A stretch of 23,091 bases of DNA from the NCBI GenBank assembly GCA_964393895.1, contig CAYMWP010000071.1, forward strand, positions 1 to 23,091, in the 5' to 3' direction. Shown here in pieces: positions 6,294 to 14,695 of the stretch. The notes below the pieces were generated by a model, which saw nothing but the letters and a program-made list of their open reading frames with translations, did no database searches and was not told the DNA's origin. Position numbers and translations under genes: made by a program. The stretch's first letter is position 1. Each line of letters begins with the position of its first letter. Source of the DNA: B4-G1 sp964393895 (GTDB lineage: Bacteria > Chloroflexota > Anaerolineae > B4-G1).

Positions 6294-7655
6294 AATCAAC
6301 CTCCTTAGGTTTGTGGTTGTGAACTGGGGCGCATAGCGCCCTCGTTCCTTCTGACTGATGAGATAACCGCTGTAAGCGGTGGTGAACTCGAAAAAGGGGC
6401 GCAGGTCGTTGCCGGATAAAAAGTCGCGGTAACGCAAAAGCAAGTTGTAATCGTCGCTGTGGCTCTCGTCGAACTGGCGCACGACCGACTCGTGCTCGGC
6501 CAGGACGTCGAGCGCATCCCCCACGTCAGCCTCCTCCTCGACCCGCACCCAACCGGGCAGGCGAATGAAGGACAGGTTCATCGTCGCCACGGCGTTGCCC
6601 AGGTCCTTGTAGAAAGCGCTGTAAAAGCCGGACACCACGCGGGACGGCCGCCGGTGCTCGAACAAGCGCGCCTTCATGCTGGCCCCCTCCTGCTGGCGGG
6701 TAAAGTCGAGCAGGGCCTGGGTATAGCGAAGCGAGGCCAGCACGTCGGAGCGAATGGCGGTCTCGGCGCGGGCCATCCGTCCCCGGAAGGCGTGCATGAT
6801 CTTGGCATTCTCTCCCAGGTCAATATCGGATGGGGCCAGCACGTAGGTCTTGCGGTCCTTGACGCCGCGCAGTTGTTTGGTCAGCGCGGCGTGGTAAAAG
6901 CCCACGGCCTTGAGCCATTCCAGCAGCCAGAAACCCTTGACGTTTCCCATGCTCAACTTGTCGGCTTTGGTCCGGTTCTGGCCCTTGCCCTGGCCGGGGT
7001 TATAGATCTGGGCGGCGGTGGTTTCGGGCTTGATGCCCCAACCGTGGGCCTTGTCCAGTTCTTTCCAGGTCGCAGCGGCTGCGTCCCCATCGTTCGGCGT
7101 CGCGGCAAAGAGATCGCGCACGAGCGTCAGCACCTCCGGCAGCGCTCCCTGCACCGCCCACCACTGGGTCATCAGCTTGTTGTAGCCGATGAGAGCGTGG
7201 GGGTTGACGGCGCGGAAGACGTCCCAGTGTTCGTGAGGCTCGTTACCACGCAGGGCTGCCAGAGCCGGGTGATCCTCGCCGCGCGCCAGGGCTACTCGGG
7301 CTTCTTTGGGCAGGTTCTTGCGCAGCTCAAAGAACTCGGCCCGTTTGTCCCGCTCGGCCTCGTAATCCACCACCGCCTGCGGCGGCAGGTCGGCGGGGAG
7401 TTTGGCCGCGTTCTTGCGCGTGCGGATGACGCAGGTGGGGATATAAGGGCCTGGCATTGCTGCCAGCCGGGCGTCGTCCAGCGCGGGTATGCACTCCAGG
7501 CGATAGTACGCGCCGTGGTCGCTCAGGTGAATCGAGGGCTGCGCGTGACCAGCGGTGCGGCCCAGCACGTCGCGCAGCACCACCGCCAGGCCGTAGGCCA
7601 GCAGTTGGTCGGCGAACGTGCCGGTGGATTTGTCTACGAATAGGGTTTGGGTCAT
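5847..7655 (-). CDS. cas8: Cas8-like large subunit of type I Cascade
   Basis: The 602-residue protein is assigned as the large, PAM-sensing subunit from size and position: it is the first gene of the cas8-cas7-cas5 block. The sequence reads as a Cas8a1/Cst1-like protein (TGTFADQLLAYGLAVVLRD near the start), but I cannot fix the subtype. The ATG at 7655 follows GAGGAGG. A strong internal ribosome binding site and in-frame ATG at 6293 (residue 455) predict a separate small subunit. The C-terminus is a run of eleven glutamates encoded by GAG/GAA triplets, an unusual acidic tail probably grown by slippage. The gene diverges from the tumA-like gene; an AT-rich block at 7703-7713 probably carries promoters for both directions. 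Confidence 0.75.
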   Translation of the reverse strand: MTQTLFVDKSTGTFADQLLAYGLAVVLRDVLGRTAGHAQPSIHLSDHGAYYRLECIPALDDARLAAMPGPYIPTCVIRTRKNAAKLPADLPPQAVVDYEAERDKRAEFFELRKNLPKEARVALARGEDHPALAALRGNEPHEHWDVFRAVNPHALIGYNKLMTQWWAVQGALPEVLTLVRDLFAATPNDGDAAAATWKELDKAHGWGIKPETTAAQIYNPGQGKGQNRTKADKLSMGNVKGFWLLEWLKAVGFYHAALTKQLRGVKDRKTYVLAPSDIDLGENAKIMHAFRGRMARAETAIRSDVLASLRYTQALLDFTRQQEGASMKARLFEHRRPSRVVSGFYSAFYKDLGNAVATMNLSFIRLPGWVRVEEEADVGDALDVLAEHESVVRQFDESHSDDYNLLLRYRDFLSGNDLRPFFEFTTAYSGYLISQKERGRYAPQFTTTNLRRLIMHSQEGPRLSKILETEGFRNIAYAIRQATVTAQYRKQQGDRKYDVRYGLGQQLARKAAYPQEFVAELADFLAKYNAENAQVMENRPGPYRRSVRTSDIDEIVALIDEFDDSRLICNLLVAYGYARVPRDPEQEMKEPEEEEEEEEEEE

Positions 7656-7679
7656 ATTTTTGCCTCCTCAATCTGTCCC

Positions 7680-7739
7680 TTGTCTCAAAGTGCGTTCTGA
7701 CGTATAATTTATATCAATTGCTCGAATGCACAAAGGAGG
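7680..7739 (+). promoter_or_regulatory. Promoter and RBS of the tumA-tumE pair, divergent from cas8
   Basis: TTGTCT at 7680-7685 and a perfect TATAAT at 7703-7708 are 17 bp apart, and AAGGAGG at 7733-7739 precedes the ATG at 7748. The -10 lies in TATAATTTATA, whose arms TATAA/TTATA are complementary, so a minus-strand TATAAA for cas8 overlaps it. An antitoxin binding here could affect both operons; this is inference. Confidence 0.65.
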
Positions 7740-7747
7740 TGAGAGCA

Positions 7748-8053
7748 ATGGCTACAATCACGCTCGGCGATACCTTGGACGATTTGCGGGCCGCTGACCA
7801 GATACTGCGCAAGTTTGAGCAGCGCTATTGGGTCAGTTCCGCCGATTTCTTTGAACTTTACTCCCAGGGCCTGCTGGACGACGGTCAGCACCGGGAGGAT
7901 TTTTCTGAGTGGGCCGGGTATTACAAGCTCAAGCTCAAACGAGAGGCCGCGTTGGCGCAGATGTCGCAACAGCGGCTGCAGATTTTGCGCAGTCAGGCCA
8001 TCGGCGAAACGATCGAACTGCGTCCAGAGGAACCCGTTCTGGAACTGGCCTGA
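7748..8053 (+). CDS. Probable antitoxin of the TumA type
   Basis: The 101-residue protein begins MATITLGDTLDDLRAADQI and contains RKFEQRYWVSSADFFELYSQG, then a charged, helical region. I do not recognise a DNA-binding motif. It is called an antitoxin because it immediately precedes a TumE/DUF6516-like toxin, its stop TGA overlaps the toxin ATG by one base (TGATG), and two-gene units of this shape are the norm for TumE. The plus-strand pair is inserted between the type I and type III-B blocks, opposite to both. Start choice is supported by AAGGAGG eight bases upstream and a good promoter. Confidence 0.65.
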   Translation: MATITLGDTLDDLRAADQILRKFEQRYWVSSADFFELYSQGLLDDGQHREDFSEWAGYYKLKLKREAALAQMSQQRLQILRSQAIGETIELRPEEPVLELA

Positions 8054-8502
8054 TGCCCGAATTCTCTCGTCTGGCATACAAGCACCTGCTCTATACGCTT
8101 CCTCAACGATACCCTGAAATCGAGTCATCGTCACTTCGCCTCTACACTATGTCTGCAAGCACCGGGCTGGTGAAAGGGAGCGTGCGGTTTCGTAACGGGC
8201 TGGAATTGCGCGTGCGTGAGCTGATTGATCTCTCCGATGGCGAGATCCTGGACTACAGCTACGATGTCCTGCGGGGCGATGAACCCCTCCGCTGGTACGA
8301 TCCGCAGCCCCATCCTGAGAATCCCGACCTGGCGAGTACCTTTCCTCATCATTTACACGACCTCCCTGACCCTTCGGCAGGCTCAGAACAAAGCATCAAA
8401 CACAACCGCAAGCCCGCGCCCGGCATCAGCTTTACCGCGTCCAACCTGCCCACGCTGATCGCCGACTGCATCGCGCTTGGCGAGGACGATCAAGGGTCCT
8501 AA
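8053..8502 (+). CDS. TumE-like (DUF6516) toxin of a toxin-antitoxin pair
   Basis: The 149-residue protein carries the pattern I associate with the TumE/DUF6516 family: SSLRLYTMSASTGLVKGSVRF, then ELRVRELIDLSDGEILDYSY, RWYDPQPHPENPD and the terminal STFPHHLHD. The conserved acidic and histidine residues (E, D, YSY, YD..PH, FPHH) are all present, so the core appears intact. About 45 residues after FPHHLHD are not typical and include a proline- and lysine-rich stretch. Family toxins are thought to inhibit growth, by a mechanism I cannot state with certainty. It starts inside the antitoxin stop codon and is convergent with csx15, with 11 bp between stops. Confidence 0.75.
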   Translation: MPEFSRLAYKHLLYTLPQRYPEIESSSLRLYTMSASTGLVKGSVRFRNGLELRVRELIDLSDGEILDYSYDVLRGDEPLRWYDPQPHPENPDLASTFPHHLHDLPDPSAGSEQSIKHNRKPAPGISFTASNLPTLIADCIALGEDDQGS

Positions 8503-8513
8503 ACTCCCACCCG

Positions 8514-8897
8514 CTATCGCCTTCCCCTGGCCGCATCACGCACGGCTTGCAGATCAAGCACCTCGGCCACCTCGTACTGGGGCGGGAGGTTGCCCTTGAC
8601 TGGGCGCATCCGCAGATGGGCTGGGAAGTAGCCGCAGCGCCCGTGCAGCTCGGCCAGCAGGACAACGGCGACAAAGTTGAGCGCCGGCGGGTTGACCAGC
8701 AGCGGCAGCGTCTGCCATTCGGCGGGGGTCAGGCCGCAGCGGTCGGCCAGGGCGACCACCTGGGGCGCCAGCGGCTGTTGCGGGTCGATCTGGCTGGGGA
8801 TGTCGACGACGCGCTCAATGGCCTGGCCGGTGAGGGCTTCGACCTGGGCGTGCTGGGGGGCGGTGAGGGGGTGGGAAAAGTTGAGGAGGATCATCAT
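8514..8897 (-). CDS. csx15: Csx15, type III-associated accessory protein
   Basis: The 127-residue protein matches the Csx15 family as I know it: MMILLNFSHPLTAPQHAQVE, ALTGQAIERVVDIPSQID, then PLLVNPPALNFVAVVLLAEL, HGRCGYFPAHLRMRP and EVAEVLDLQAVRD. Csx15 is classed with small CARF-like proteins of type III systems and, as I recall, recent work describes a cA4-binding, possibly sponge-like role. Two ATG codons follow GGAGGTGAG; the first (8897) overlaps the stop of the upstream CARF gene as ATGATGA, so translation is coupled. It is the last gene of the cmr operon. Its likely job is to damp or tune the cOA signal. Confidence 0.8.
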   Translation of the reverse strand: MMILLNFSHPLTAPQHAQVEALTGQAIERVVDIPSQIDPQQPLAPQVVALADRCGLTPAEWQTLPLLVNPPALNFVAVVLLAELHGRCGYFPAHLRMRPVKGNLPPQYEVAEVLDLQAVRDAARGRR

Positions 8898-9868
8898 CTC
8901 ACCTCCAAGTTAATCCTTTCTCTTTCAATCCAAGGCTTTTCCTGAGCTAGCTTCTCAATGGTCGAAGGCTTCTGTTGGACCTCTTCTAAACGCTCTTGGT
9001 ACGGTCGGATTAGAGCCCATTGTGGCCCGACAACGTAGCCTCTTTCCGTTTCGGCGATCAGCCCTTGCTTCCACATTGGCCTCAAGTACTCTTCCATCAG
9101 TGTCTCTTCTGAATCCACCCCGCGTATCAGATCATAGTATTCGTTGCGGCTCCGGCTGTAGATGGTGGACGTGCTCATCGGCTCCTGGTCCAGCATCTCC
9201 AGGATGGTCAGCGTCAAGCGACCTAGCGCCAGCGGCATCACCGGCAGTTCGACCCAATAGCCGTTCTCGGCAGTGAAGCGTGCACAACGTTCAGCATCTT
9301 GGTTTTCGGCCTGCACGTAGTAAAGACGTGCCACCTCGCCGGAGAGGTTAGCCGCCAACTCCAGGGCAAAATTGGTCACGTTGTTACCACCGGTCAGGTT
9401 GACCCACATCTCTTTACCCTGACCGCCGACCCAGGCCAGGGCCGCCACTACTTGCACGACCTTATCGTAGACATCGCGAATATCTCGCCGGTCGATCTCG
9501 CACCAGAAAACGTCGCCCTTTTGCCGACCCTTGGCGATGCCCGGCCACTCCCGTCGGAGCAAGCGCTGTAGCACCTCCTTCATCGGGCCGCCATCTTGTT
9601 CGGGCCCTGTGGCGATTTGACCGGGCGGATTGTCGGTGTATCCATAGGTCAACACTTGGCCGTTCAGTATCTCCTGGGTGGTGAAGAGTATCAGGGCCTG
9701 CACATCGCTCACTTTTTCGCCGCGCTGGCGGTGTTCACGTTCGCCGGAGCGGGCAAAGAACCGCTCGTCGTCCTCGTTCCAGCGTTGATAGCGGTGGGTC
9801 AGGTAAGAAAGCGGCCCGGTCACGGTGCCGGGCGAGCGCCCCAGGCCCATCAAGTGGTAAACGCCCAT
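8894..9868 (-). CDS. CARF-domain protein with C-terminal winged helix
   Basis: The 324-residue protein has a Rossmann-like N-terminal half with a CARF-type glycine motif, EMWVNLTGGNNVTNFALELA (153-172), matching the usual TGGT-K ligand loop. The C-terminal part (about 213-290; LGRLTLTILEMLDQEP, MSTSTIYSRSRNEYYDLIR, a YVVGPQW wing) looks like a winged helix. I see no HEPN R-x4-6-H motif and no PD-(D/E)XK motif, so it reads as a cOA-sensing transcription factor or adaptor and not a collateral nuclease. The exact CARF family is not recognised. The ATG at 9868 uses AGGAGG located inside the last codons of cmr6, and its stop overlaps csx15. Confidence 0.68.
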   Translation of the reverse strand: MGVYHLMGLGRSPGTVTGPLSYLTHRYQRWNEDDERFFARSGEREHRQRGEKVSDVQALILFTTQEILNGQVLTYGYTDNPPGQIATGPEQDGGPMKEVLQRLLRREWPGIAKGRQKGDVFWCEIDRRDIRDVYDKVVQVVAALAWVGGQGKEMWVNLTGGNNVTNFALELAANLSGEVARLYYVQAENQDAERCARFTAENGYWVELPVMPLALGRLTLTILEMLDQEPMSTSTIYSRSRNEYYDLIRGVDSEETLMEEYLRPMWKQGLIAETERGYVVGPQWALIRPYQERLEEVQQKPSTIEKLAQEKPWIERERINLEVR

Positions 9869-9870
9869 CG

Positions 9871-10665
9871 CTAGCCTCCTATCAACTCAAAATACCCATA
9901 CCCCGCCGCCGTCTTGCCTCCCGCGCCCAGGTTCTGCAAGCCGGCTTTGAGCCATTCGACGGCCTTGCCGTGCGCCTCGGGATTCGGTTCCCCTCGCCAG
10001 CCGACAGCGAAGCTAAAGCACACGCCGGCCTTAACCGTCAGGAAAGGAATGGGAATCGGGTCTTGGTTATCGGCTGGCGGGACGCGGTTCTTTTTGTCGC
10101 TGTAGTAGTTAGGGAAGTGTGGTGTCATCACGTCCAATTTGAGTTGCGGTTCATCCAACGGGACAGCCTCGAAGAAGACAGCCCCGCCGACGCTGCCCGC
10201 GCTTTTGTCACCTTTCGACGCCCGACCAAAGACGGCGGCGAACAGCGGATCCTCTTCCGGTTCGCAGTCGGGTTGCGCCTCCTTGAGGCGGAAGTAGGCC
10301 CACGCCCGCGCCAGGCCTTTCAGCCCGCTGCCGGGGATGACGGGGAAGCCGTACAGGCGGTGAAAGGTGAAGCCGACCTCGAAGGGCGTGTTGCGGCCCA
10401 GCCCGGTCACAAAGCGCCAGTCGGTCTGGGCCTGGAAGGTGATGGCACCGGTGGCCTCGACCAAAGCGCGCAGGCGATGGCGATAAGCGTCAAGTGCTCT
10501 ACGGTCAGGCTTGCACCGGCGAATGTCTTCCAGAGCTTTTTGCTTATCGCCACTCTTGCGAAACTCTGGTGTGTAGCGCTCGAAGAGCAGCCCCGGGTTG
10601 TGGCACTTGTGCACGTATCGCTGAAGGATCGCGGCTGTATCTGAAGGAAGCGGATATCGGGTCAT
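9871..10665 (-). CDS. cmr6: Cmr6, type III-B RAMP subunit
   Basis: Cmr6 caps the backbone of the Cmr complex. The 264-residue protein shows FVTGLGRNTPFEVGFTFHRL, YGFPVIPGSGLKGLARAWA and the C-terminal NLGAGGKTAAGYGYFEL, all classic Cmr6/RAMP motifs. PHFPNYYSDK and IPIPFLTVKAGVCFSF also match. The ATG at 10665 follows GTAGGAGG, 10 bp after the cmr5 stop. Motifs and operon order leave little doubt. Confidence 0.93.
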   Translation of the reverse strand: MTRYPLPSDTAAILQRYVHKCHNPGLLFERYTPEFRKSGDKQKALEDIRRCKPDRRALDAYRHRLRALVEATGAITFQAQTDWRFVTGLGRNTPFEVGFTFHRLYGFPVIPGSGLKGLARAWAYFRLKEAQPDCEPEEDPLFAAVFGRASKGDKSAGSVGGAVFFEAVPLDEPQLKLDVMTPHFPNYYSDKKNRVPPADNQDPIPIPFLTVKAGVCFSFAVGWRGEPNPEAHGKAVEWLKAGLQNLGAGGKTAAGYGYFELIGG

Positions 10666-10675
10666 CGCTTACCTC

Positions 10676-11035
10676 CTACAGTTCCGCCTGGGCGAAGCGC
10701 TTGAGCCAGCCCAGGAAGGCCAGCGCCTCCACGGTGGCCTGGCGGTAGTGACGGCTATCGGTCTGCGTGATCCAGTGCATCAGATCGCCCTGCGCGTTCA
10801 TATTCTGCATCACCCAGGTAGAAAGGTGGCGGTAAAGCGTCTTGTGTTGAGCATTACCCTTGGCAAGCCAGAAAGCCACCGTCTGGCCCAGGCCGTTGGT
10901 CTGGATGTCGGCGGGGGCGCTGCTGACCAGAGACTTGTACTCGCCAGCAAAGTTCTTTCCCTTTACATCACCGTGAACATTCCCCCAGGCCTGCTTGGCC
11001 CGTTCTTGTTCCTGTGTCTGTCGCTTGCTCATCAT
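10676..11035 (-). CDS. cmr5: Cmr5, type III-B small subunit (Cas11 family)
   Basis: This 119-residue helical protein fits Cmr5: an N-terminal RQTQEQERAKQAWG helix, YKSLVSSAPADIQTNGLGQT and VAFWLAKG, and a C-terminal ATVEALAFLGWLKRFAQAEL. Cmr5 lines the inner filament of the Cmr complex and helps hold the target RNA. Two ATG codons (11035, 11032) follow AGGAGGCG. It sits in the standard cmr4-cmr5-cmr6 order with gaps of 6 and 10 bp. Confidence 0.92.
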   Translation of the reverse strand: MMSKRQTQEQERAKQAWGNVHGDVKGKNFAGEYKSLVSSAPADIQTNGLGQTVAFWLAKGNAQHKTLYRHLSTWVMQNMNAQGDLMHWITQTDSRHYRQATVEALAFLGWLKRFAQAEL

Positions 11036-11041
11036 CGCCTC

Positions 11042-11911
11042 CTATGCTATGCGCAGGTAGACCGAGCCGCGGCCCACCGTCTCATTGCCGCCCAACTGGA
11101 CACGGGTCAAGTTCAGGTCCTTGACGGCTTGTAGCACATCTTGCCCGCTCTTCAACTCGCTGTCCGTGCGCGGCGGCGTCGCCATCAGCGGCGCGTAGAG
11201 CAGCGTGTCGGTGGGCAGGTATTCCTCGCTCCAAGGCCCCTCGTCAACCGTCTTCGTCTCGGGATCGAGTTTGATCCGCGTGGCGACCTCGGTTGAGAAG
11301 GTGACAAAGTCGCGAAAGTCGTCGTTGGGCAGGATGACCAGGCGCTTGGGCAGTTCCTCCCGCCAATAAGCGTACTCCTCCGTCTGGGGCAGGGCGTTTT
11401 TCGCCAGCCATTGGCCGATTGTGCTCACAATCTGGTCGGTCTTTGATGTGAAAGTAAACTCCTCCAGCACGATTTTAGCGCCGGCCTTGAGGGCATCGCT
11501 CCCGATAAGCGCCTCTCCCTCTTCTGGGACCTCGGGCGTCGTCCAACCCGGCTCGCTCCCCACCATTGCAGCATCCCGTCGGAAGCGGTTCAGCATCTCC
11601 ACGCTGGTGGTCCAGGCAAAGACGCCCGCCAGTGAGCGCACCGGGAAGAGCAGGATCTTGGCGTCCCCGGGCGAAAGCGCGCCGGCGTGCTTGTCGGCGT
11701 TCTCGGTATCCGGCCCAAAGACCGCCTCAAAGTGCGGCATCCCCTCGCCCGCGGCCCGCAGGCGGCCCTTCAGGCTGCTGGCCTGCACGATGGGATAACC
11801 GGTCACCCGCTCCCGCTGGATGGGCAGGTCCACGTTGCCCAACGCCCGCCCGCTCCCGGCGTGCAGGGGCGTCTCCACGTACACGTACAACATCGTCTTT
11901 GCTTCAAACAT
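11042..11911 (-). CDS. cmr4: Cmr4, type III-B backbone and target-RNA nuclease subunit
   Basis: Cmr4 forms the crRNA-bound backbone and cuts target RNA at 6-nt intervals. The 289-residue protein starts MFEAKTMLYVYVETPLHAGS and continues GRALGNVDLPIQRE; D28 in VDLPIQRE corresponds to the known catalytic aspartate loop, so RNA cleavage should be intact. SSLKGRLRA and the C-terminal LGGNETVGRGSVYLRIA are further family marks. I chose the ATG at 11911, which has AGGAGG at ideal spacing and overlaps the cmr3 end by 8 bp; the longer frame upstream is out-of-context sequence. Confidence 0.94.
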   Translation of the reverse strand: MFEAKTMLYVYVETPLHAGSGRALGNVDLPIQRERVTGYPIVQASSLKGRLRAAGEGMPHFEAVFGPDTENADKHAGALSPGDAKILLFPVRSLAGVFAWTTSVEMLNRFRRDAAMVGSEPGWTTPEVPEEGEALIGSDALKAGAKIVLEEFTFTSKTDQIVSTIGQWLAKNALPQTEEYAYWREELPKRLVILPNDDFRDFVTFSTEVATRIKLDPETKTVDEGPWSEEYLPTDTLLYAPLMATPPRTDSELKSGQDVLQAVKDLNLTRVQLGGNETVGRGSVYLRIA

Positions 11912-12980
11912 CACGCACCTCCTTGATGATAACTTGCCCGAAGCCGATCTCGGCCCCGGCATCTGTGATCGCATCGTTAACTAACGTCTTCTGAGGCTTT
12001 ACTTCACCCTGACACGCAAAGTAGTAGACACTGCCCGCCGGCACGTAGCGGTGCGCGGTCTTCTGCCGCCCGGCAGCCACATCGAAGCCCCCAATGCTCT
12101 GGTAGCGCCCGACGGCGGCGGCCTGCAACTTGACCTCGCCTGCGAAGAAACGGTCCCAGGTCGTGGGTCGCCAGCCGTCCTCGAAGTAAGTCGGCGTGGC
12201 AAAGTAGATCTTGAAGCGCGTTGGGAGCGGATCGGGAATCGCACGCCACTCCTGCGAGTTAGAGCGCTCGTAGCGTCCCCCGTGACCCTCGCCGCCCATC
12301 CGCAGCACACCGTGTTCAGGCCACTCGTTCAGGCCAGGTAGACCTTCAAACTCGACTTCCAGCCCCACGTCGTCCTTCACACGGATGAACTCGGCCTCGT
12401 AGAGCAGCCCAACGCCGGACTCGGATTCTGCCGTCGTGCGCGTGGCGTCGTCGAGGCCGATGCCCAGGCGATTCTCGCGCAAGAACAGGTCGCGCTCTAG
12501 CGTGGGCTCCACCGGCTGCCCATCCAGGTATTGATGGAGCGTCTCTTCGCTCAACCACATCCGCCCCTTGGGCTTCTCAGGCTCTCCATCGTCCCAAAGC
12601 AAGTAGGGCGTTGGCGCGCTGGTCTTGATCCCGCCGGGAATTTTCCTCGGCGTGAGCGGATATAGTTTTTTGCCCTCCCGAAACACGGTGTCCAGGGGGG
12701 CGGGGAAGTAACGTACCACCTTTCCGTTTTCTTTACGGGCTACAAACGGCCCGCGCATCCGCAAGCCGCGATAGTCCGTCGCCGTGCCCACCTCATCCTC
12801 TATGGCCTTCGGTTTTGCCAGATCAATACCGCGCACCACCAGATGATGGGAGCGGATCACGCCCTGCATCACGCTGGGGTACGGTGGGAAAAGACTCCGC
12901 GCCCGATGATCGGCGCCCGCGTTGAAGGGGCGACCGTCGCGGAAGAGCCACACGTCCACGGGTTCGATAAACAACTTCAT
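11904..12980 (-). CDS. cmr3: Cmr3, type III-B Cas5-like subunit
   Basis: Cmr3 binds the crRNA 5' handle and joins Cas10 to the backbone. The 358-residue protein begins with the signature MKLFIEPVDVWLFRDGRPFN and continues SLFPPYPSVMQGVIRSHHL. VGRYQSIGGFDVAAGRQ and a C-terminal TDAGAEIGFGQVIIKE carry the RAMP glycine motif. The start at 12980 follows GGAGGTGCCGA and overlaps the end of cas10 by 4 bp (12977-12980), so the two are translationally coupled. Confidence 0.93.
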   Translation of the reverse strand: MKLFIEPVDVWLFRDGRPFNAGADHRARSLFPPYPSVMQGVIRSHHLVVRGIDLAKPKAIEDEVGTATDYRGLRMRGPFVARKENGKVVRYFPAPLDTVFREGKKLYPLTPRKIPGGIKTSAPTPYLLWDDGEPEKPKGRMWLSEETLHQYLDGQPVEPTLERDLFLRENRLGIGLDDATRTTAESESGVGLLYEAEFIRVKDDVGLEVEFEGLPGLNEWPEHGVLRMGGEGHGGRYERSNSQEWRAIPDPLPTRFKIYFATPTYFEDGWRPTTWDRFFAGEVKLQAAAVGRYQSIGGFDVAAGRQKTAHRYVPAGSVYYFACQGEVKPQKTLVNDAITDAGAEIGFGQVIIKEVRDV

Positions 12981-14695
12981 TCGGCACCTCCTTGGGCCAG
13001 AAAACGGGCCAGCGCCAGCCAGCGGGCCAATTCCTCGGCCTGGCTGGTCTTTTGGGGTGAATACGCCGCTGGTTGCTCCGGGGGCTCGGGCAATCCTTCC
13101 GCCCAGGTGCGCAGTCGCGCTGCCCACTCCGCCTCGTCTTCGGACCACTTCTTAGGATCGTGATGGCGCTGCAACAAGCGCTTCAGTTCTGACTCGAAGG
13201 CGGCGCCGGGCTCACTAAAAGCGTAAGCCGATTCGGCGACAGCGTAGGGCAGTTTAGACGAGAGCACACCTGTGTGCAAGAATTCAACCAGCGGCGCGAA
13301 GTCATCCAGTAGTTTCCACTTGCTACGAACGTCGAACTGTTCGCCGCTGCGGCGCAACGTCCGCACGCAGACGGAGGCCTTGCCCGCGACGTTTTTCGCC
13401 CGCCGTTCCGCTGCGCGGGCCGCGCTCAACGTTGCGTCCAGCGGATGGAGGTGATGGGCGAGGGCAATACCTGCCGAGGCGGTACCCTTCACAATCTCCT
13501 CGAATCGCTCGGCCAGCGTCTGGGCCAGCGGCAGCGCCTTCGAGAGCGGCGCCAGGGCCAGCACGTCATCGCCGCCCACGTAGACCGGATGGGCGTCGTG
13601 TTCTTGAATGAGGCCCTTAGCCTGCCGCGCAAAATTGAGCAGGGTATGGCTGAACTCACGATGCTCCTCTTCCGTCTCGCACCGGCTCACCATCTCGCCG
13701 ATCCCATCGCCGTCGAAGACGATGACGGCGTAATAGGGAGAAGGGCGGCCGGCAACGGGGTACAGCGTTTTTTTCAAGGTTTCCCGTGCTGCTTCCAGCA
13801 GACCAGGCTGGGGGTGTGTTAAGCCATAACTATCGGCCAGACGATTCTCGGTCAACGTTTCTTCAAAGAATAAATCGCCGTCGTAAGGCCAGACTGGATC
13901 ATCAGAAACTCGATAGCGATGGTCGCCCAGCAGGTCTTTGATGGTGCGACGGTACATATCCAAGGCGCTCGATTGCTTTTTGGCTGCCATCAAAAAGTCC
14001 GTCGCTGCGACGTGACTCACCGAAGGCGATTGGTCCGTCAACTCGCCCCAGCGTTTGATGGCGCCCAAGGCGTCCAGGCGCTCGCGGCCCTCCGGGCGCA
14101 GTTGAGCCTGCTTGACTTTGGGGGAGGCGGCCACCCGCGCCCAATACGCATCCGCGCGGAGATCGGCGGTTCGAAGCGCACTGCGTTGTCCACTCAGCGA
14201 GTCCTTGAGACCCTGCTCCTTCACCTGAGGGAAGACGCGCGTCCGCTTGGTAGCGTCGAAGGCGCGGCTGGCTTTTTTGTAAGCCGCCTTGTAATCTCCG
14301 TCCAGCGACGCCGCAGCCCAGTAAGTCTCCCAGAAGGTGGTGGTCTGTCGCTTCCAGATGGCGTTCCAGCAAGCATCGGGGGCAGGCCCGTGGGTCGCCA
14401 AGAAGTTGCGGGCAGTGCTCACATACGTCTGCCATTCACGCTCGATGGCTTCCTGAGCGGCTTCGGCGATGGCCTCGACGCGCTCGCCGGGCACGCGGGC
14501 GACCAGTTTGTTGGGCACGTCATCCTTCAAATGCGCCGGGTAGATCAGCGTGCCGCCTTCCTGAATCGCCTGCCCGGCGGCCCTGGAAAGTTGCTTCAGC
14601 ACCTCACTGCCGGCATCAAGGTCGCCGACGCGGCGCGCATCGGCGATAAAGCCCTGCACCGGACCTAAACTCAAGATTAGGATTGCATCATTCAT
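12977..14695 (-). CDS. cas10: Cas10/Cmr2, type III-B large subunit without HD domain
   Basis: Cas10 synthesises cyclic oligoadenylates when Cmr binds target RNA. The 572-residue protein starts directly at the first palm domain (MNDAILILSLGPVQGFIADA), so no N-terminal HD nuclease is present. The cyclase motif GGDD is intact at 374-377 (PVYVGGDDVLALAP), with FDGDGIGEMVS at 327-337. At the usual inter-domain zinc ribbon the sequence is KDSLSGQRSALR (164-175), where many homologues have cysteines, so that zinc site seems lost. I chose the ATG at 14695, which overlaps the cmr1 stop as ATGA. The predicted output is signalling, not DNA cleavage. Confidence 0.93.
   Translation of the reverse strand: MNDAILILSLGPVQGFIADARRVGDLDAGSEVLKQLSRAAGQAIQEGGTLIYPAHLKDDVPNKLVARVPGERVEAIAEAAQEAIEREWQTYVSTARNFLATHGPAPDACWNAIWKRQTTTFWETYWAAASLDGDYKAAYKKASRAFDATKRTRVFPQVKEQGLKDSLSGQRSALRTADLRADAYWARVAASPKVKQAQLRPEGRERLDALGAIKRWGELTDQSPSVSHVAATDFLMAAKKQSSALDMYRRTIKDLLGDHRYRVSDDPVWPYDGDLFFEETLTENRLADSYGLTHPQPGLLEAARETLKKTLYPVAGRPSPYYAVIVFDGDGIGEMVSRCETEEEHREFSHTLLNFARQAKGLIQEHDAHPVYVGGDDVLALAPLSKALPLAQTLAERFEEIVKGTASAGIALAHHLHPLDATLSAARAAERRAKNVAGKASVCVRTLRRSGEQFDVRSKWKLLDDFAPLVEFLHTGVLSSKLPYAVAESAYAFSEPGAAFESELKRLLQRHHDPKKWSEDEAEWAARLRTWAEGLPEPPEQPAAYSPQKTSQAEELARWLALARFLAQGGAE

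Noticed and set aside
6459..7643. Long plus-strand open frame opposite cas8
   Set aside because: It is the antisense shadow of cas8 in GC-rich DNA, with no ribosome binding site and no family motifs.
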